A stretch of 64,000 nucleotides of DNA from Theropithecus gelada. Its lineage: Eukaryota; Chordata; Mammalia; Primates; Cercopithecidae. This document shows, one piece after another, positions 45,616-57,088 of the stretch. The notes below the pieces were generated by a model. That model worked only from the letters and a program-made list of their open reading frames with translations. It was not told the DNA's origin and made no database searches. The stretch's first letter is position 1. Each line of letters starts with the position of its first letter. Where the stretch lies: contig NC_037686.1 in assembly GCF_003255815.1 (NCBI RefSeq), forward strand, positions 57,385,888-57,449,887, given 5' to 3'. The position numbers and the translations under genes were made by a program.

Positions 45616-45786
45616 ACTTTTTTTTTTTTTTCCCAGTTTGAGATATTCCCTGTCCCCTAAAGTTCCCTGGCCACTCCCCCAGCCTTTAGAGTATTCCCAG
45701 CTAGAGCCTCAGATACCACTGAATAGAGACCAACTATTGACTTGGTCCCAACTCCTGGTCCACAAAATCTGACAGCCCAACAAAGT

Positions 45787-46091
45787 GTTTTTTGTTTGTT
45801 TGGTTGGTTTTTAGACAGAGTCTCGCTCTGTGACCAGGCTTGAGTGCAGTGGCAGGATCTTGGCTCATGGCAACCTCTGTCTCCTGGGTTCAAGCGACTC
45901 TCCTGCCTCAGCCTCCAGAGTAGCTGGGATTACAGGTGTGCGCCTCCACACCCAGCTGATTTTTGTATTTTTAATAGAGATGGGGTTTCACCATGTTGGC
46001 CAGGATGATCTTTATCTCTTGACCTCGTGATCCGCCTGCTTGGATCTCTCAAAGTGCTGGGATTACAGGCGTGAGCCACCGCACCTAGACA
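45787..46091 (-). mobile_element. Full-length Alu
   Basis: Begins with a (TTTG)n-like reversed tail, then AGACAGAGTCTCGCTCTGTG, CTGATTTTTGTATTTTTAAT and AGCCACCGCACCTAGAC. AluS-like. Confidence 0.95.
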
Positions 46092-46419
46092 GGTTTGTTT
46101 CTTTCCAAGGGTTGTGAGGAAAAATTTGTTCTCTTTCCTGGGCTTATAAATGGCTGCCATCTCCCTGTATCTTCACATCATCTTTTCTGTGTTCATTTCT
46201 ATGTCCAAATTTCCTCTTCTTTTAACGGATACTATGTACAGTACGTAGGTGATGGTTTCACACAGAGCTTCACTACAGAGCAGTATATCCATATAACAAA
46301 ACTTCACTTGTACACCTTAAATGTACACAAATTTTAAAATAAAGAAGGAAAGAAAAACTGCAATTGAGAAAACCTTTTAAAATGTCAAAACGTCACTAAA
46401 TTTTAAAGTAGAAAAAAAT
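46092..46419. other. Non-genic stretch
   Basis: I see nothing I can name. The part TAACAAAACTTCACTTGTAC to AATAAAGAAGG (46296-46350) resembles the tail of an old LINE or other repeat. Confidence 0.3.
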
Positions 46420-46602
46420 TCTCGTCTTACGTGGATGCCAGTCATATTGGATTAGGCCTTACTCTAACGATCTCAGTTTAACTTAATTACCTCTGCAAAG
46501 AGCCTGTCTCCAAATATAATCACTTTCGAGGTTCTGGGGGTTAAGACTTTCACCAGTGAATTTGTGGCAGAGGAAGGAGACGCAATTCAGCCCATAACAT
46601 AA
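46420..46602 (-). mobile_element. MaLR/ERVL-like LTR fragment
   Basis: GATTAGGCCTTACTCTAA, TTAACTTAATTACCTCTGC, CTCCAAATATAATCACTTTC, GGGGTTAAGACTTTCACC and CAATTCAGCCCATAACA are the reversed U3 half of the LTR type also seen at 4812. The other half is absent. Confidence 0.6.
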
Positions 46603-47860
46603 AGTGTTTTTATTTGGTTTTGTTTTGTTTCAATAGAACAAACCCTGTACAGTAACTTTGTTGCACTACAGTCTACATTTGAGGACAGTTGTTTACAGAA
46701 GTTGCAGGGAATGCCAGATACTAAGCAACTGGGGACACTGGATGGTATAATCCCATCTTTTGAAGGGTAAAAGCCACTTTCCATGGGAAGTGCCTCACTG
46801 GGAAATATTGACTGTGCTCACCCCAGACTTAAGAGCAGTCATCATCAAGGAGCCGAATGAAAGCTTCCCAGGATATAGCACTAAACGAGAATAGGAATGT
46901 TTAGAGCTTTACCATCAGTGGTACCACCCCCATTCCACGAAGAAGTGGAAGACAAGGCCCAGTTTTGTGTTCCCTCTGGCCCTAACAAAATTCAAACAGC
47001 TGTAACACCCCTGGACTCAAGCAAAGACCATGCCCCATAAGCCGATGGCAGCAAAGAGAAATTTGCTATGAAATGTAGAGACACCCCTCTCACCAAACTC
47101 AACTGAACCCTCCACTCTCATTACTGACACTGTTCAAGCTCAGCTTGCCTGGTTCTTACAAACGGTGTCTGAGGAGGAATGCCATGAAGTTTGAGGATAG
47201 GTGCTGCTGCCAATTTTTCACAGAGACGCTGATTCAGAGCAAGGGAAGGACTCTTGTGGCTGATACATTTAAGTACAAGGAAAGAAAAAATTCTTTAACT
47301 TCACAAAGTATTCTCTTTAATAGCAGAAAAACAGCTGATTTTTCAGTAATTGGAAATCATTCTGGGCTCCATTTACTTTCATCTCTTTGTGCTCTAGTTC
47401 ATTTTGGAGGTTTGAATGATTAGATCTGAATTCACAGTAAACATATTGAACACAGATGCTGAGGACTGTTGGGAACATAAAATGTTTTATGTTACTTTTA
47501 TATAAAGGTTCAGATTTGACGTGACTGAAAACATGGTACTGAGTATCTTGATACCTATATGGATATTAAATCCTAGAATTGTGCATTTAGTGAAGACAGT
47601 TTCATTTTAATGGAAGTATTTATCATAATGATTAAATTTAAGAGAAATACAATTTTTCAGACAGATTAGAATTTCTGATCTAGATTTTGATATACATTAA
47701 CATAATTTTTATTTTTACCATTTAATTTTAATAATTTTAATATTTAAGAAAATACTCTTGAAAACAAAATTAATATTCAAATTTTAACTACTTTTATTTG
47801 TTTATAGTTTTTTAAATAAATATTTTCATATAGTTGTATTTTATTTTTTGATTTTTTAGA
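46603..47860. other. Non-genic stretch
   Basis: I see no gene or repeat I can name. The 92-aa plus frame at 47145-47423 has no domain features. Confidence 0.4.
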
Positions 47861-48500
47861 TCAGGAGTCAGTAAACTGCTCTGTAAAGTGCCAGACGGTA
47901 ACGAATGTAGGGTTGCAGCTCTACAGTTTTCCTTATTTATTTATTTATTTATTTATTTACTGAGACAGAATCCCATTCTGTCGCCCAGGCTGGAGTGCAG
48001 TGGCATGATCTCAGCTCACTACAACCTCTGCCTCCCAGGTTCAAGTGATTCTCTTGCCTCAGCCTCCGTAGTAGCTGGGACTACAGGAGCGTGCCACTAT
48101 ATCCGGCTAATTTTTGTATTTTTAGTAGAGGCAGGGTTTCACCATGTTGGCCAGGCTGGTCTCAAACTCCTGACCTTAAATGTTCCACTCACCTGGGCCT
48201 CCCAAAGTGCTGGGATTACAGGCCTGAACCACCGCTCCCGGCCAGCGGTACAGTTTTCTCTTGCAACTATTCAGCTCTGCTGCTGTAGTCTGAAAACAGC
48301 TATAATACATAAATAAATGTCCATGGATGTGTGCCAATCAAACTTAATTTATGGACACTGAAATTTTAGTGTCATGTGATTTTCATGTCATAAAATATTA
48401 CTCTTCTTTTAATTGTTTTCAACCAATTAAATGTGTTTTAAAAATTCTTAGCCCCTGGGCTATGCCAAAACTGTAATGTGAACCAGAATGTGCCAACCCT
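47861..48500 (-). mobile_element. Old DNA-transposon-like element with an Alu inside
   Basis: The left end TCAGGAGTCAGTAAACTGCT and right end GAATGTGCCAACCCTT are imperfect inverted copies. CTCTGTAAAGTGCCAGACGGT, TTGCAACTATTCAGCTCTGC and CCAATCAAACTTAATTTATGG are in the order of a widespread non-autonomous mammalian element (hAT-like) whose name I do not recall. The Alu at 47933-48245 splits it. Confidence 0.6.
47920..48256 (-). mobile_element. Full-length Alu with (TTTA)n tail and TSD
   Basis: TACAGTTTTC lies just before the tail (~47922) and again just after the Alu (~48248). The reversed tail is a TTTA microsatellite (47933-47960), followed by GAGACAGAATCCCATTCTG and both arms, ending CCACCGCTCCCGGCC. 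AluS-like. Confidence 0.95.
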
Positions 48501-48812
48501 TCAATATAACACAAATTCTGTGAAAACTTTGATAATAACATTATAATAAACGATTTGCAGAATTAAAATTGAAAAATAAATTGTATAAGATGAATATATA
48601 TTAGTTCATGAATTATGCATGTCTTTATTATGCATGTAAACATAGCCAGCCCAGCCACAAAAACCAAAGAATGTATAAAATAGATTCATTCAACTTTTCT
48701 ATTTTTCCAAGTTGTAGACATATAGAAAACGTAATTTTATTCATTTTGTCCTGATGAAGGTATATTTATAAGGTAAGAAGACATAATATATTGTTTCCCA
48801 CAGTGTGTTAGT

Positions 48813-49132
48813 TTGCTTCATAACTTTTTTTTTTTTTTTGAGACTGTCTCACTCTGTCACCCAGGCTGGAGTATAGTGGCACGATGTAGGCTCACTGCAA
48901 GCTCCTCCTCCTGGGTTCACACCATTCTCCTGCCTCAGCCTCCCAAGTACCTGGAACTACATGCACCCGCCACCACGCCCAGATAATTTTTTGTATTTTT
49001 AGTAGAGACGGGGTTTCACCGTGTTAGCCAGGATGGTCTCGAACTCCTGGCCTCATGATCCACTCGCCTCAGCCTCCCAAAGTGTTGGGATTACAGGTGT
49101 GAGCCACCGCACCTGGTTGCTTCATAACTTTT
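48813..49132 (-). mobile_element. AluY-like Alu with 16-bp TSD
   Basis: TTGCTTCATAACTTTT occurs at 48813-48828 and 49117-49132 around a full-length minus-strand Alu (48829-49116). GTGTTAGCCAGGATGGTCTC marks the AluY type. Confidence 0.96.
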
Positions 49133-49572
49133 AAAACTAACACGCCATTGAATGAAATATGTTCTACATGTTTTCTCTCCTCAAGTAAAGTTGTAGCTTA
49201 TTCCCTGTCTGCCCTGTTATAGTGAGTCTCTTTCTGGCATTTATTTCTGGGAATTCTGCTATTTTTACATCCGCCCATGTAATTTCTTATACCTCAGCAG
49301 TGTCTCTGACAAATTTCTTAGGAATGTGTCCCAAAACCAGATCTCTTCATTTCCTTGGTAACAGTCTATTGAGAAGGGTGGAGGATGAGGGATGGGCAGA
49401 AGGGGATTGGTTCTCCCAAATCCTCAGTTCATGACTAGAACAGACAGCTTCCCTACTGGTTCAGTTGCATATTCTACTCTGAATAGATAGCCCTATGTCT
49501 AGGCCCCCTCCCAAAACTGCTGGTTAGTTATTTAGGCATACTTAGCTATGCTAATGTTTAGCATATTTATTT
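49133..49572. other. Non-genic stretch
   Basis: I see nothing I can name. The 70-aa plus frame has no features. Confidence 0.4.
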
Positions 49573-49700
49573 TGTGTGTGTCTGTGTGTGTATATATATG
49601 TGTGTGTATGTGTACACATATATGTGTGTGTACACATATATATATATGTATATATGTATGTGCACATATATACACATATATGTGTATATATATGTGTGTC
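49573..49700. repeat. TG/TA/CA microsatellite, 117-nt alternating purine-pyrimidine tract
   Basis: From 49583 to 49699 purines and pyrimidines alternate without one exception, mixing TG, TA and CA steps. Several GTACAC/TATATA palindromes lie within. Frames on both strands here (91 and 82 aa) are low-complexity artefacts. Confidence 0.95.
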
Positions 49701-50825
49701 TCCTCCTCTCATATGGCCACTGCTAATGAGCAGACAGTAGAGCTGCTCCATGCAGACACTCAGGGATCCAGGCTCAAGAGTAGCCTTCACAAAAGTCACA
49801 TTTCCAAAGGGAAATCTCTATAGACTTTTGCATAGGCAATTGCCTATATTGGCCTTAAAACACATTCCCATTTGGCTGACAACTCACTGGGCAAAATAAG
49901 CCACATGATTCACCTATCCACAGGGGGCCAGGAGACAAGAGTATTTAAAAAACACCAGTAATAACTGCCACAGATATAATCAAATTTTATAAATCTTACA
50001 GTTTTTCTTAACAGGACAGCTTAGTCCCCAGGGAGCCTTATCCCTTAACTGAGTGAGACACATCCATATCTTTACTACTTTTCTTCTTCCAACCTGGATT
50101 GTCTCCAAAGTTAGGTGATTCTTTGGAAATTTGTGCTGGAATATGGATTAACCAGGACTTTGTGAAATTTAAGAGGTGCAAAATGTTTGAGACATGCTGT
50201 GTTCATTTTATGTCTTTTTTTGAGGGAAGGGGATGAAAGGGATTATTTCTAGACATGAGGTTTTTTTTGTTTTTAATGTAGTTTAAAAAATTATGTTGGG
50301 CCCTTAGTTTAATTATGATTGCTTATAAATATTTCAGTTTCATGTTGCATAATTGAAAATTATAGTAATATATATTCTGACTCTTCTGAGGGCAATGAAA
50401 TTCCATCTGAGAATGTGAAATATGTCTTCTGATGTCTTAATTTAAACATGATTTGAAAATGTATTTAGTTTTTTCTCACTCCAGCTTATATGGTTTAGCT
50501 TTAAAGAGGACAATATGGAACTAAGAATGCTTAACATAATTTGTTTTCTATTCATTTACATTTAGGTATTCATTTATTTCCACTTGTGAATTACAAATAT
50601 ATACAAAATAGAATTAAACCTATTTTTTCTTAATGGGCATTGATTTTCTTGACAGCGTATGATAGTGTTGCCGTCACTAAGCAGGATATTCAAGTGGCAG
50701 TTTTGATAAAATAAAAAGTAAACAGACAAATAATGCTTATAACTTCACGTTTAGTAGGAAGGTGAAAAATCCAGAGGTCACAGTAAAGGAATGGGGAGTA
50801 TTAATAAAAGATACTTCCATTCATC
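49701..50825. other. Non-genic stretch
   Basis: I see no gene or repeat I can name. Confidence 0.4.
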
Positions 50826-51040
50826 ACTAACATTCATTCAGCACCCATCATAGGTTTAGGCACTAACAAGGCACGATATGACCCTTATTCATTTAGCCTT
50901 CCCAGAAGCTTGGTAAAGTCAGCATCCATTATCTGCACTTCACCATTAAGGAAACAGAGGTCCAGTGAGGTCCATAATTGTCCAAGTTTATACATTAGAA
51001 AACCTGAAAATCAAACCCAGATGGAACACACCCTTGAGCT
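50826..51040 (+). mobile_element. MIR relic
   Basis: CATTCATTTAGCCTTCCCAG, CATCCATTATCTGCACTTCA, TTAAGGAAACAGAGGTCCAG and AATTGTCCAAGTTTATACAT followed by AATCAAACCCAGA match the MIR core and flanks in order. Confidence 0.8.
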
Positions 51041-51390
51041 TTGGTTTTGCTGTCATATCAATCCTAGTCTCAGTATTTCCAGTGTCATTTAGCTGGAAAA
51101 GCTATTTCCTCCCTACATGAAACCACAGAGTCAATAAAGAGCACCACCAAATGCTCCAAGAGTGGATTTTAATGAGATAATTGCATGACTAGCATCATCC
51201 AGAACGATGGGACCTGAACTGCTGCAACTGGCCACTAGTTAGCTCATGTAGTCAAAGTGGCTGGCACATGCCAAAGGAAGGATGGAGCCACTGAGATATT
51301 GATGTTGTGGTCATGACACGAAATGGGATGCTCACAAGACCAAGAGTAATATCAAGGAGACTGGTCATTTTATTGCCATAGAATGCAATT
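51041..51390. other. Non-genic stretch
   Basis: I see nothing I can name. Confidence 0.4.
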
Positions 51391-51681
51391 AAGGTAAAAC
51401 AGAAGCACTTTGGGAGGCTGAGGTGAGCAGATCACATGAGGTGAGGAGTTTGAGACCAGCCTGGCCAACATGGTGAAACCCCATTTCTACTAAAAATACA
51501 AAAATTAGCCAGGTGTGGCAGAGCGCAAGTGTAGTCCCAGCTATTCAGGAGGCTGAGGCAGGAGAATCACTTGAACTTTGGAGACGGAGGTTGCAGTGAA
51601 CCAAGATTACGCCACTGTACTCCAGCCCGGGTGACAGAGTGAGACTTCATACCCCCCACGCCCCAAAAAAGGTAAAACAGA
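51391..51681 (+). mobile_element. 5'-truncated Alu with 13-bp TSD
   Basis: AAGGTAAAACAGA at 51391-51403 and 51669-51681 flanks the Alu (51404-51668). It begins at AGCACTTTGGGAGGCTG, so the first ~30 bases are missing. The tail is a C/A-rich degenerate stretch (CCCCCCACGCCCCAAAAAA). AluS-like. Confidence 0.95.
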
Positions 51682-53037
51682 GGCCTAGAAATTGTGAAAT
51701 TTGTCCTCAGGCAGCTGGGTGGCCAGAGAAAACATAGAGCCTTGTACTTTTCTGAAGACAACAAAATAGGGAACCAGCAAGCGCTAAAATAACAGCATAA
51801 CATTGTCAAAGAGACAAGAAGTGAATGTACCCACAGGAGCAGCAGCAGGGGTCTCTGCGTGCCCTTTGGCACTTCAGGCCAGCAAGCCCAAGCAGCCCAG
51901 AAGCGGCACTACTGGAAAGACTGAGGGAACCCCTGTCACCTGCCTGGCAGGACTGACCTGGAGGTCAAGAGAACCGGAAGCAGAACCAAGACCTTGACGC
52001 TGACCACACATAGCTAAAAAGCAATCAATTCCAGAGAAGGAACATGTGCAGTTCCACAAGAGAAAACCATTAAACAATTAAAAATATTGAGTCTTATGTA
52101 AATATTAATTTTCTGCTTAATGAACACATAAAAAGGGATTGTTGTTTATTAGTCAATGCTACACAAATTGCGGCCAGGCTGTTTGTTCCTTGTGTCACAT
52201 CCCTGTCTTACTATTTAAGTGTCTCAGAGAATCTGTTCACATAGTGAGGAGGGGAGGGGGTGTTATTTTAGCAAATTCAGCAAATGTACAGACCCTAAAC
52301 AGACATTTAATTTTAGATTACGGCCTCCAACCCCCGAAAAAAAAGAAAAATGTTCCGAATGAGGACCTGCTTCTTCCGAAAACTGAACGGTAGGAGATGG
52401 GGAGTGGTTACAGAATAAAGAACAGAAATGGATTTGCTACAAAGTGGTGTTTAATTGACTGAAGAAGATACCACTTTTTCATCTCTCACAAAATATGATG
52501 CATAAGAATTCTGACTTTTCCTAGGGATTATCTTAGAAAATGCCTAAGCGATATTTGTCTTATTCTATGAAGATTTCCTTTCTGTGCAAACAGAGACATG
52601 AAAAATTCTTGTCACAGACGATTTTCAGAGGTGCTCAAATGGGGAAGGTCATGCCCACTAACTCAGATTATTCGAGGATGAAAATCCCATGTGCCCCTTT
52701 CTCCTGTGGCTTATTATTATTATTGTTTTGCCTTTTGTCGATTTCAATACTCATTAACATCTACATTAAAGGATAGGAAAGCAAAAGAAGATAAAAGGAA
52801 ATTCTTCTCTTTCAGATGTTATTAATCTTTCAGGTGATTGTTCTTTCATTAATGATACCTCTGATCAAAACCATGTCAAACCTTCCTCTTTGCTGAGAAG
52901 CGATGATTTTTGTGCATTTGTCAGATATATTTCTATTCCACAATAGTTTGCAGTTTGTTACTGTATTGTAAAATTAAAGACATGTTACAGGATCATATAT
53001 AACACAATTTATTTCTCAATATGCACATCACATAATT
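51682..53037. other. Non-genic stretch
   Basis: I see no gene or repeat I can name. The medium-GC part at 51820-51990 carries open frames on both strands without features. Confidence 0.4.
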
Positions 53038-53322
53038 TTTTTTCTTTTTTTTTTTGAGATGGAGTCTTACTGTGTTGCTCAGGCTGGAGTACAGTGATGC
53101 CTTCTCAGCTCACTGCAACCTCCACCTCCTGGATTCAAGTGACTCTCGTGTCTCAGCCTCCTAAGTAGTAGGAAAAACAGATGCCTGGCACCATCCTCAG
53201 CTAATTTTTGTATTTTTAGTAGAGACAGTTTCACCATGTTGGCCAGGCTGGCCTCAAACGATCTGTCTGCCTCTGCCTCCCGAAGTGCTGGGATAACAAG
53301 CGTGAGCCACTGCGTCTGGCCC
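53038..53322 (-). mobile_element. Old Alu (AluJ/S)
   Basis: T-run with a C, then GAGATGGAGTCTTACTGTG and both arms with small deletions (AAGTAGTAGGAAAAACAGA in the right arm, GAGACAGTTTCACC without the GGGG), ending CACTGCGTCTGGCC. Confidence 0.93.
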
Positions 53323-53839
53323 ACACTGATGATTTTTGATCTTTGCTTATTTCTGCTAATGTTTTGTCAGTATCATGTTATTTTTATATATGCTCCAGTT
53401 GGTGACTATTTGAGAGACCTCTATTTTCAAAAATAAGTGTTCTGCTTCTTTGGATTACATGCTTTAAAATTCCTGTAATAGTTTCTAGGCATATAACACC
53501 TGAGTTATTTACACTAAAAAGAGAGAGCGAGAGAGCGTGCTATGACACTTAATAGGAAAGACACAGTAAACTATAAATAAATATGTTTTAATCTTAATTG
53601 GAAGAGAATCTGGACCACAAGGAAGAAGCCCTTTTGGGTGAATTTTCTAGTTCTGTGGGTTAGGAGATGCTTTTCACAGGCACTTCCATCCTTTACCCAC
53701 TGTCCCTCCTAAAATACACTACTCTCACTCTTCTACTTAAGGAACAGGTGGTGGGAGTGGAAAAAAAAATATGTTGCTGCTGCTGATTTAGTAAAATAAT
53801 TGATAATTATAATGAATAGTTCCATTAACAGTGTCAAAC
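53323..53839. other. Non-genic stretch
   Basis: A GA-rich patch (53519-53540) and an A-run (53760) only. Confidence 0.4.
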
Positions 53840-54035
53840 ATGCTACTTCCATCAAATGCATTATTGAGTCCTTACAGGTGATGTATGAGATAGCTATTAT
53901 TGTTTACATTTTGTAGATGAGAAAACTGAAGATTAGAGAATTAATTAGCCAAGTTGGGGAATGGTGGGATCAAAATGTAAACCTAGGCAAGTAGGTTTCA
54001 GAGCATGTGCTTTCAGCCAGTATGTCAAAGTGCCT
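53840..54035 (+). mobile_element. MIR relic
   Basis: ACATTTTGTAGATGAGAAAACTG followed by AGCCAAGTTGGGGAATGGTG and GCATGTGCTTTCAGCCAGTA matches the MIR order (TTTTACAGATGAGGAAACTG, then loss of the CCCAAGGTCACAC block, then CCATGCTC). Confidence 0.75.
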
Positions 54036-54136
54036 GAAACATAAAGTAAAAATGGTCAGGCATCCTGTGTGGACCCACAACCAGACAGAGTAGAGGGAGG
54101 TGAGAGTTTAGAACTTCAACAGGATTCTCTAAACTT

Positions 54137-54397
54137 TTTTTTTTATTTTTCCCGGAGATGAAATCTTGCTCTGTTACCCAGGCTGGAGCACAGTGGCATG
54201 ATCTCAGCGCACTGCAGCCTGCACCCCCCCAGTTCAAGTGATTTCTGGCTTTTTTTTTTTTTTTTTTTGTATTTTTAGTAGAGATGGGGTTTCATCATAT
54301 TGGCCAGGCTGGTCTCAAACTCCTGACCACAAGTGATCTACCCACCTTGGCCTTCCAAAGTGCTGGGATTACAAGCGTGAGCCACCGTGCCCATTCA
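54137..54397 (-). mobile_element. Alu with internal deletion replaced by a T-run
   Basis: T-run with interruptions, GGAGATGAAATCTTGCTCTG, then after TTCAAGTGATTTCTGGC a second run of ~18 T (54252-54269) leads into GTATTTTTAGTAGAGATGG. The right-arm text between these points is missing. Ends GAGCCACCGTGCCC. Confidence 0.92.
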
Positions 54398-54885
54398 AGA
54401 TTGTCTGAACTGTTTTTTAGCCAACCCCGGAATAGTCAGCAGGGTTGAGGAATAGGTAAACACAGAGCATGGATGTAGTAGTGTTTAAATTACACTTTTA
54501 AGAGCTGATTCTCAGATTCTTTATGACTAGAGGAAGCAAACATTTATTTAGACTAAAATGTCCTTACAGTGGAAAGAGGCCTTCCTCCACGTTACCAGAT
54601 ACTTACAGCCCTGCTACGGAAAATATGTGCTTTCTAATTGCCTGCTTTCCAAGCCAATTTTCATCTGCAGTATGGTCTCCAGACTGGATATGTCTCAACA
54701 CAGAGAGTGACCTATGCGGAGGAAAGTAAATTGACAGACCTGTTGTAACTTTTTCGGGGTGGACCACCCCAGTGGGACTTACCAAATCAAGTTTCTGGAC
54801 CTGGAATGCTGTTTGTCAATTGTTTTGAACAAGCTCCATTATTTTCACAAAGATAGCCAGATGCCAGAACATACTGTGTCCTAGA
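54398..54885. other. Non-genic stretch
   Basis: I see nothing I can name. Confidence 0.4.
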
Positions 54886-55060
54886 AGACTGGTTCTCAAA
54901 GTAGGCTACACATTAAAATTACTCCTGGGAACTTTTCACAATACTGATGCCCAGGTCACATCCCATACTAATTCAAACAGTATCCTTCAGGATATAACAC
55001 AGTATTTTTAAAACTCCCCAAGCAATTCCAGTACACAGCCAAGTGTGAAAAATGTTGATC
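54886..55060 (+). mobile_element. MER5-like hAT-Charlie element
   Basis: Starts ACTGGTTCTCAAAGTAGGC and contains CACATTAAAATTACTCCTGG, AATACTGATGCCCAGGTCAC and AAACTCCCCAAGCAATTCC in the order of small hAT-Charlie elements with self-complementary ends (MER5/MER58 type). Confidence 0.75.
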
Positions 55061-55466
55061 TTAACAATATTTGAAATGTACCTTAAGTCAAATTGTAATA
55101 GTAACAGTTTTCTATTTTTATATAGTGAAAATGTGAAACCAATTAAACTTCATTGTTTTTTGTTTTTTCTTATAAAGAGCCTAAATGTGGAAATAAAAAT
55201 AATAAAAATAGAGCTTTAGTTAGATTATAATCCGAAACGTTGGTGTTTGCATTTTGCTATTTGTTTACTATATTAATTTGCAAATTTGTTTTGGAAAAAT
55301 CTGAATGGATTTACAATAAAGTAAGAGTACTACACTCCTGTTGTACCTCTGGCATAGCCTTCCTGTATAATTCTCAAGAAGCCATCACAGTAACAGTACT
55401 CTAATGCTAATTTGTGTCTACATTTCCATAACAGTTTAGGGAAATGAAATGGTTTATACATGTATA
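55061..55466. other. Non-genic AT-rich stretch
   Basis: I see nothing I can name. Confidence 0.4.
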
Positions 55467-57088
55467 TTTATGTCACGGGATCCTTGGGGTGTCGCTTCGC
55501 CAGCAGGAAAGCTCTGTGGCCAGCGGTGCCTTCTGCCTGAGTACTGCTCGCACCCACTGGACTCATTCTGCTCACTCGGCCTGGCAGACTGCACTTGGCT
55601 TGTGCTACCAGCCCGAGTCCCACACCTGCCAAGGGTGAGCCAGGAACAGTGAGGGGTGTGTGAGTGAGCGAGTGCAGGGTGCAGCCACTGTGCACAGCCA
55701 GGTACAATGGCTGCTATGGCAGGGCAGGCAGCTCCAGGTGCTGGCACAGGTGCTGGCTCTGGGTGAGGCTGCGACTGGAGCAGATGTACCTCATGTGGCT
55801 TCTATTGTGGGCACCTGCATTTGGATGAGGGAAATGTGGTGGCACCTGGAAGCTTGGAGATGTCAAGAACTACAGAGCCCCAAGGAGGGTGTCACAGCCC
55901 TGGCTCTGGGAGCCCCTAGTCTGGACTTCCCAGAAAGCCACAGCTATTCTCTCCTTCTCATCATCCACAACTGTGGCGAGCAGAGGGGCATGTTTAAACC
56001 CTGTCTGTGTTATAGCTGTTTCAGTCCTGCCATTTGGCAGGTCCTGAGTTCTTGTCCTGCATCCAGGAAGAATGAAGTACGTGGAAAACAGAGGGTGAAC
56101 AAGGCATAGAGAAGCTTCGTTAAGTGACAGAACAGCTTTCAGGGGACCCAAAGTAGGTAGGTTCTTTCTGCAGGCAGGTCTTCTGAGTAGTGTCCAGCTC
56201 CCAGTGGAGAGGAGACCCATAGTAGACAGCTCCATTCTGTAGGCAGGTCATCTGGACAAGTTGAGGAGACCTGAAGTGGATAGCTCCTTCCTGCAGTTGG
56301 TAGTCCTGATGTCTGTGTGAGTCTGGCTGAGTCTGGGGTTTTTATGGGCTTAGAAGGGAGGAAGTGTGTACTGATTGGTTTATGGGTGGTCATGGGCAGG
56401 CGTGGGAAAAAGCAACATTAAGTTCTCACTGTAGGTCACAGACTCCACCCAGAACTGGAAGTCTGATCCCAAGGCTTTGGTCCATCCCTGGCTTGAAGGT
56501 GGGGTTTCACCGGGGACCTGGCCCTTTCCACCCAAGAGTCTGTCTGCCTCCTGCCATCAACATACCATCCATGGCACCCAGGCTGTTTGTGCTGAGGGTC
56601 ACCTCCAGTCCTGTGCCGAGCAACCCTCAGTGCCCTCTCCATCTCCCTCTTGTGCTTATCAGTGCCCAAAGTCTGGAGGGACCCAAGGCATCAGGAGGCT
56701 TGTGTGTTAGTGTTACTCCCAAGTGTGTGCACACCCAGCAGGGTTGCAGTAGCACCCAGGCTAGGCCACAACTTTGCATCGCCCCAGAGTGGGCACCTGG
56801 AGTAGGAAGAGGCCAGGGAGCAGGAGCAGGCACTTCTGAGCCTGCAGAGGCAGCGGGGGTTCCCGGGCCCCAAGAGCACAGGGGATGCCTGGTTTGGAGC
56901 TGTGGCTGGATGACTGCGGCTGCACCTGGGAGTGCAGGGTCCCCACCCTGCCAACTTGGTAGGGGACAGGGCTTCTGCCTGTTTCCACCACTGCCAGTCT
57001 CACAGAGCATGCAACCCCAGCTGCACCTCCCCTGCTGTGGTTGGCATCACAGCAGTTGCTCCAGACGAACCACCACTGCCATCATTTA
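55467..57088 (-). mobile_element. 1.6-kb GC-rich solo LTR (ERV1, MER52-like) with TTTA TSD
   Basis: The LTR spans 55471-57084 (1,614 bp). On the plus strand it begins TGTCACGGGATCC and ends CACTGCCATCA; reversed, it has the TG...CA ends of an LTR. TTTA stands just outside on both sides, fitting the 4-bp duplication of class I ERVs. The minus strand reads U3 at the right to U5 at the left (GGACCTGCCAAATGG, reversed near 56030). Three tandem ~50-69-bp units lie at 56141-56312. It explains the GC rise and a cluster of long but overlapping frames on both strands (up to 249 aa at 56364-57113), which I do not regard as genes. MER52 identity is from remembered similarity and unusual length. Confidence 0.75.
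56141..56312. repeat. Tandem repeat inside the MER52-like LTR
   Basis: Three diverged units start at 56141, 56210 and 56264, each with GGA/GGGACC, then AAGTAGGTAGG or a relative, CTCC(A/T)TTCTG, and GCAGGTC or a relative. Lengths are about 69, 54 and 48 bp. Confidence 0.8.

Noticed and set aside
49548..49823. Cys/His/Tyr-rich frames on both strands
   Set aside because: They are translations of the TG/TA/CA microsatellite, not a metal-binding protein.
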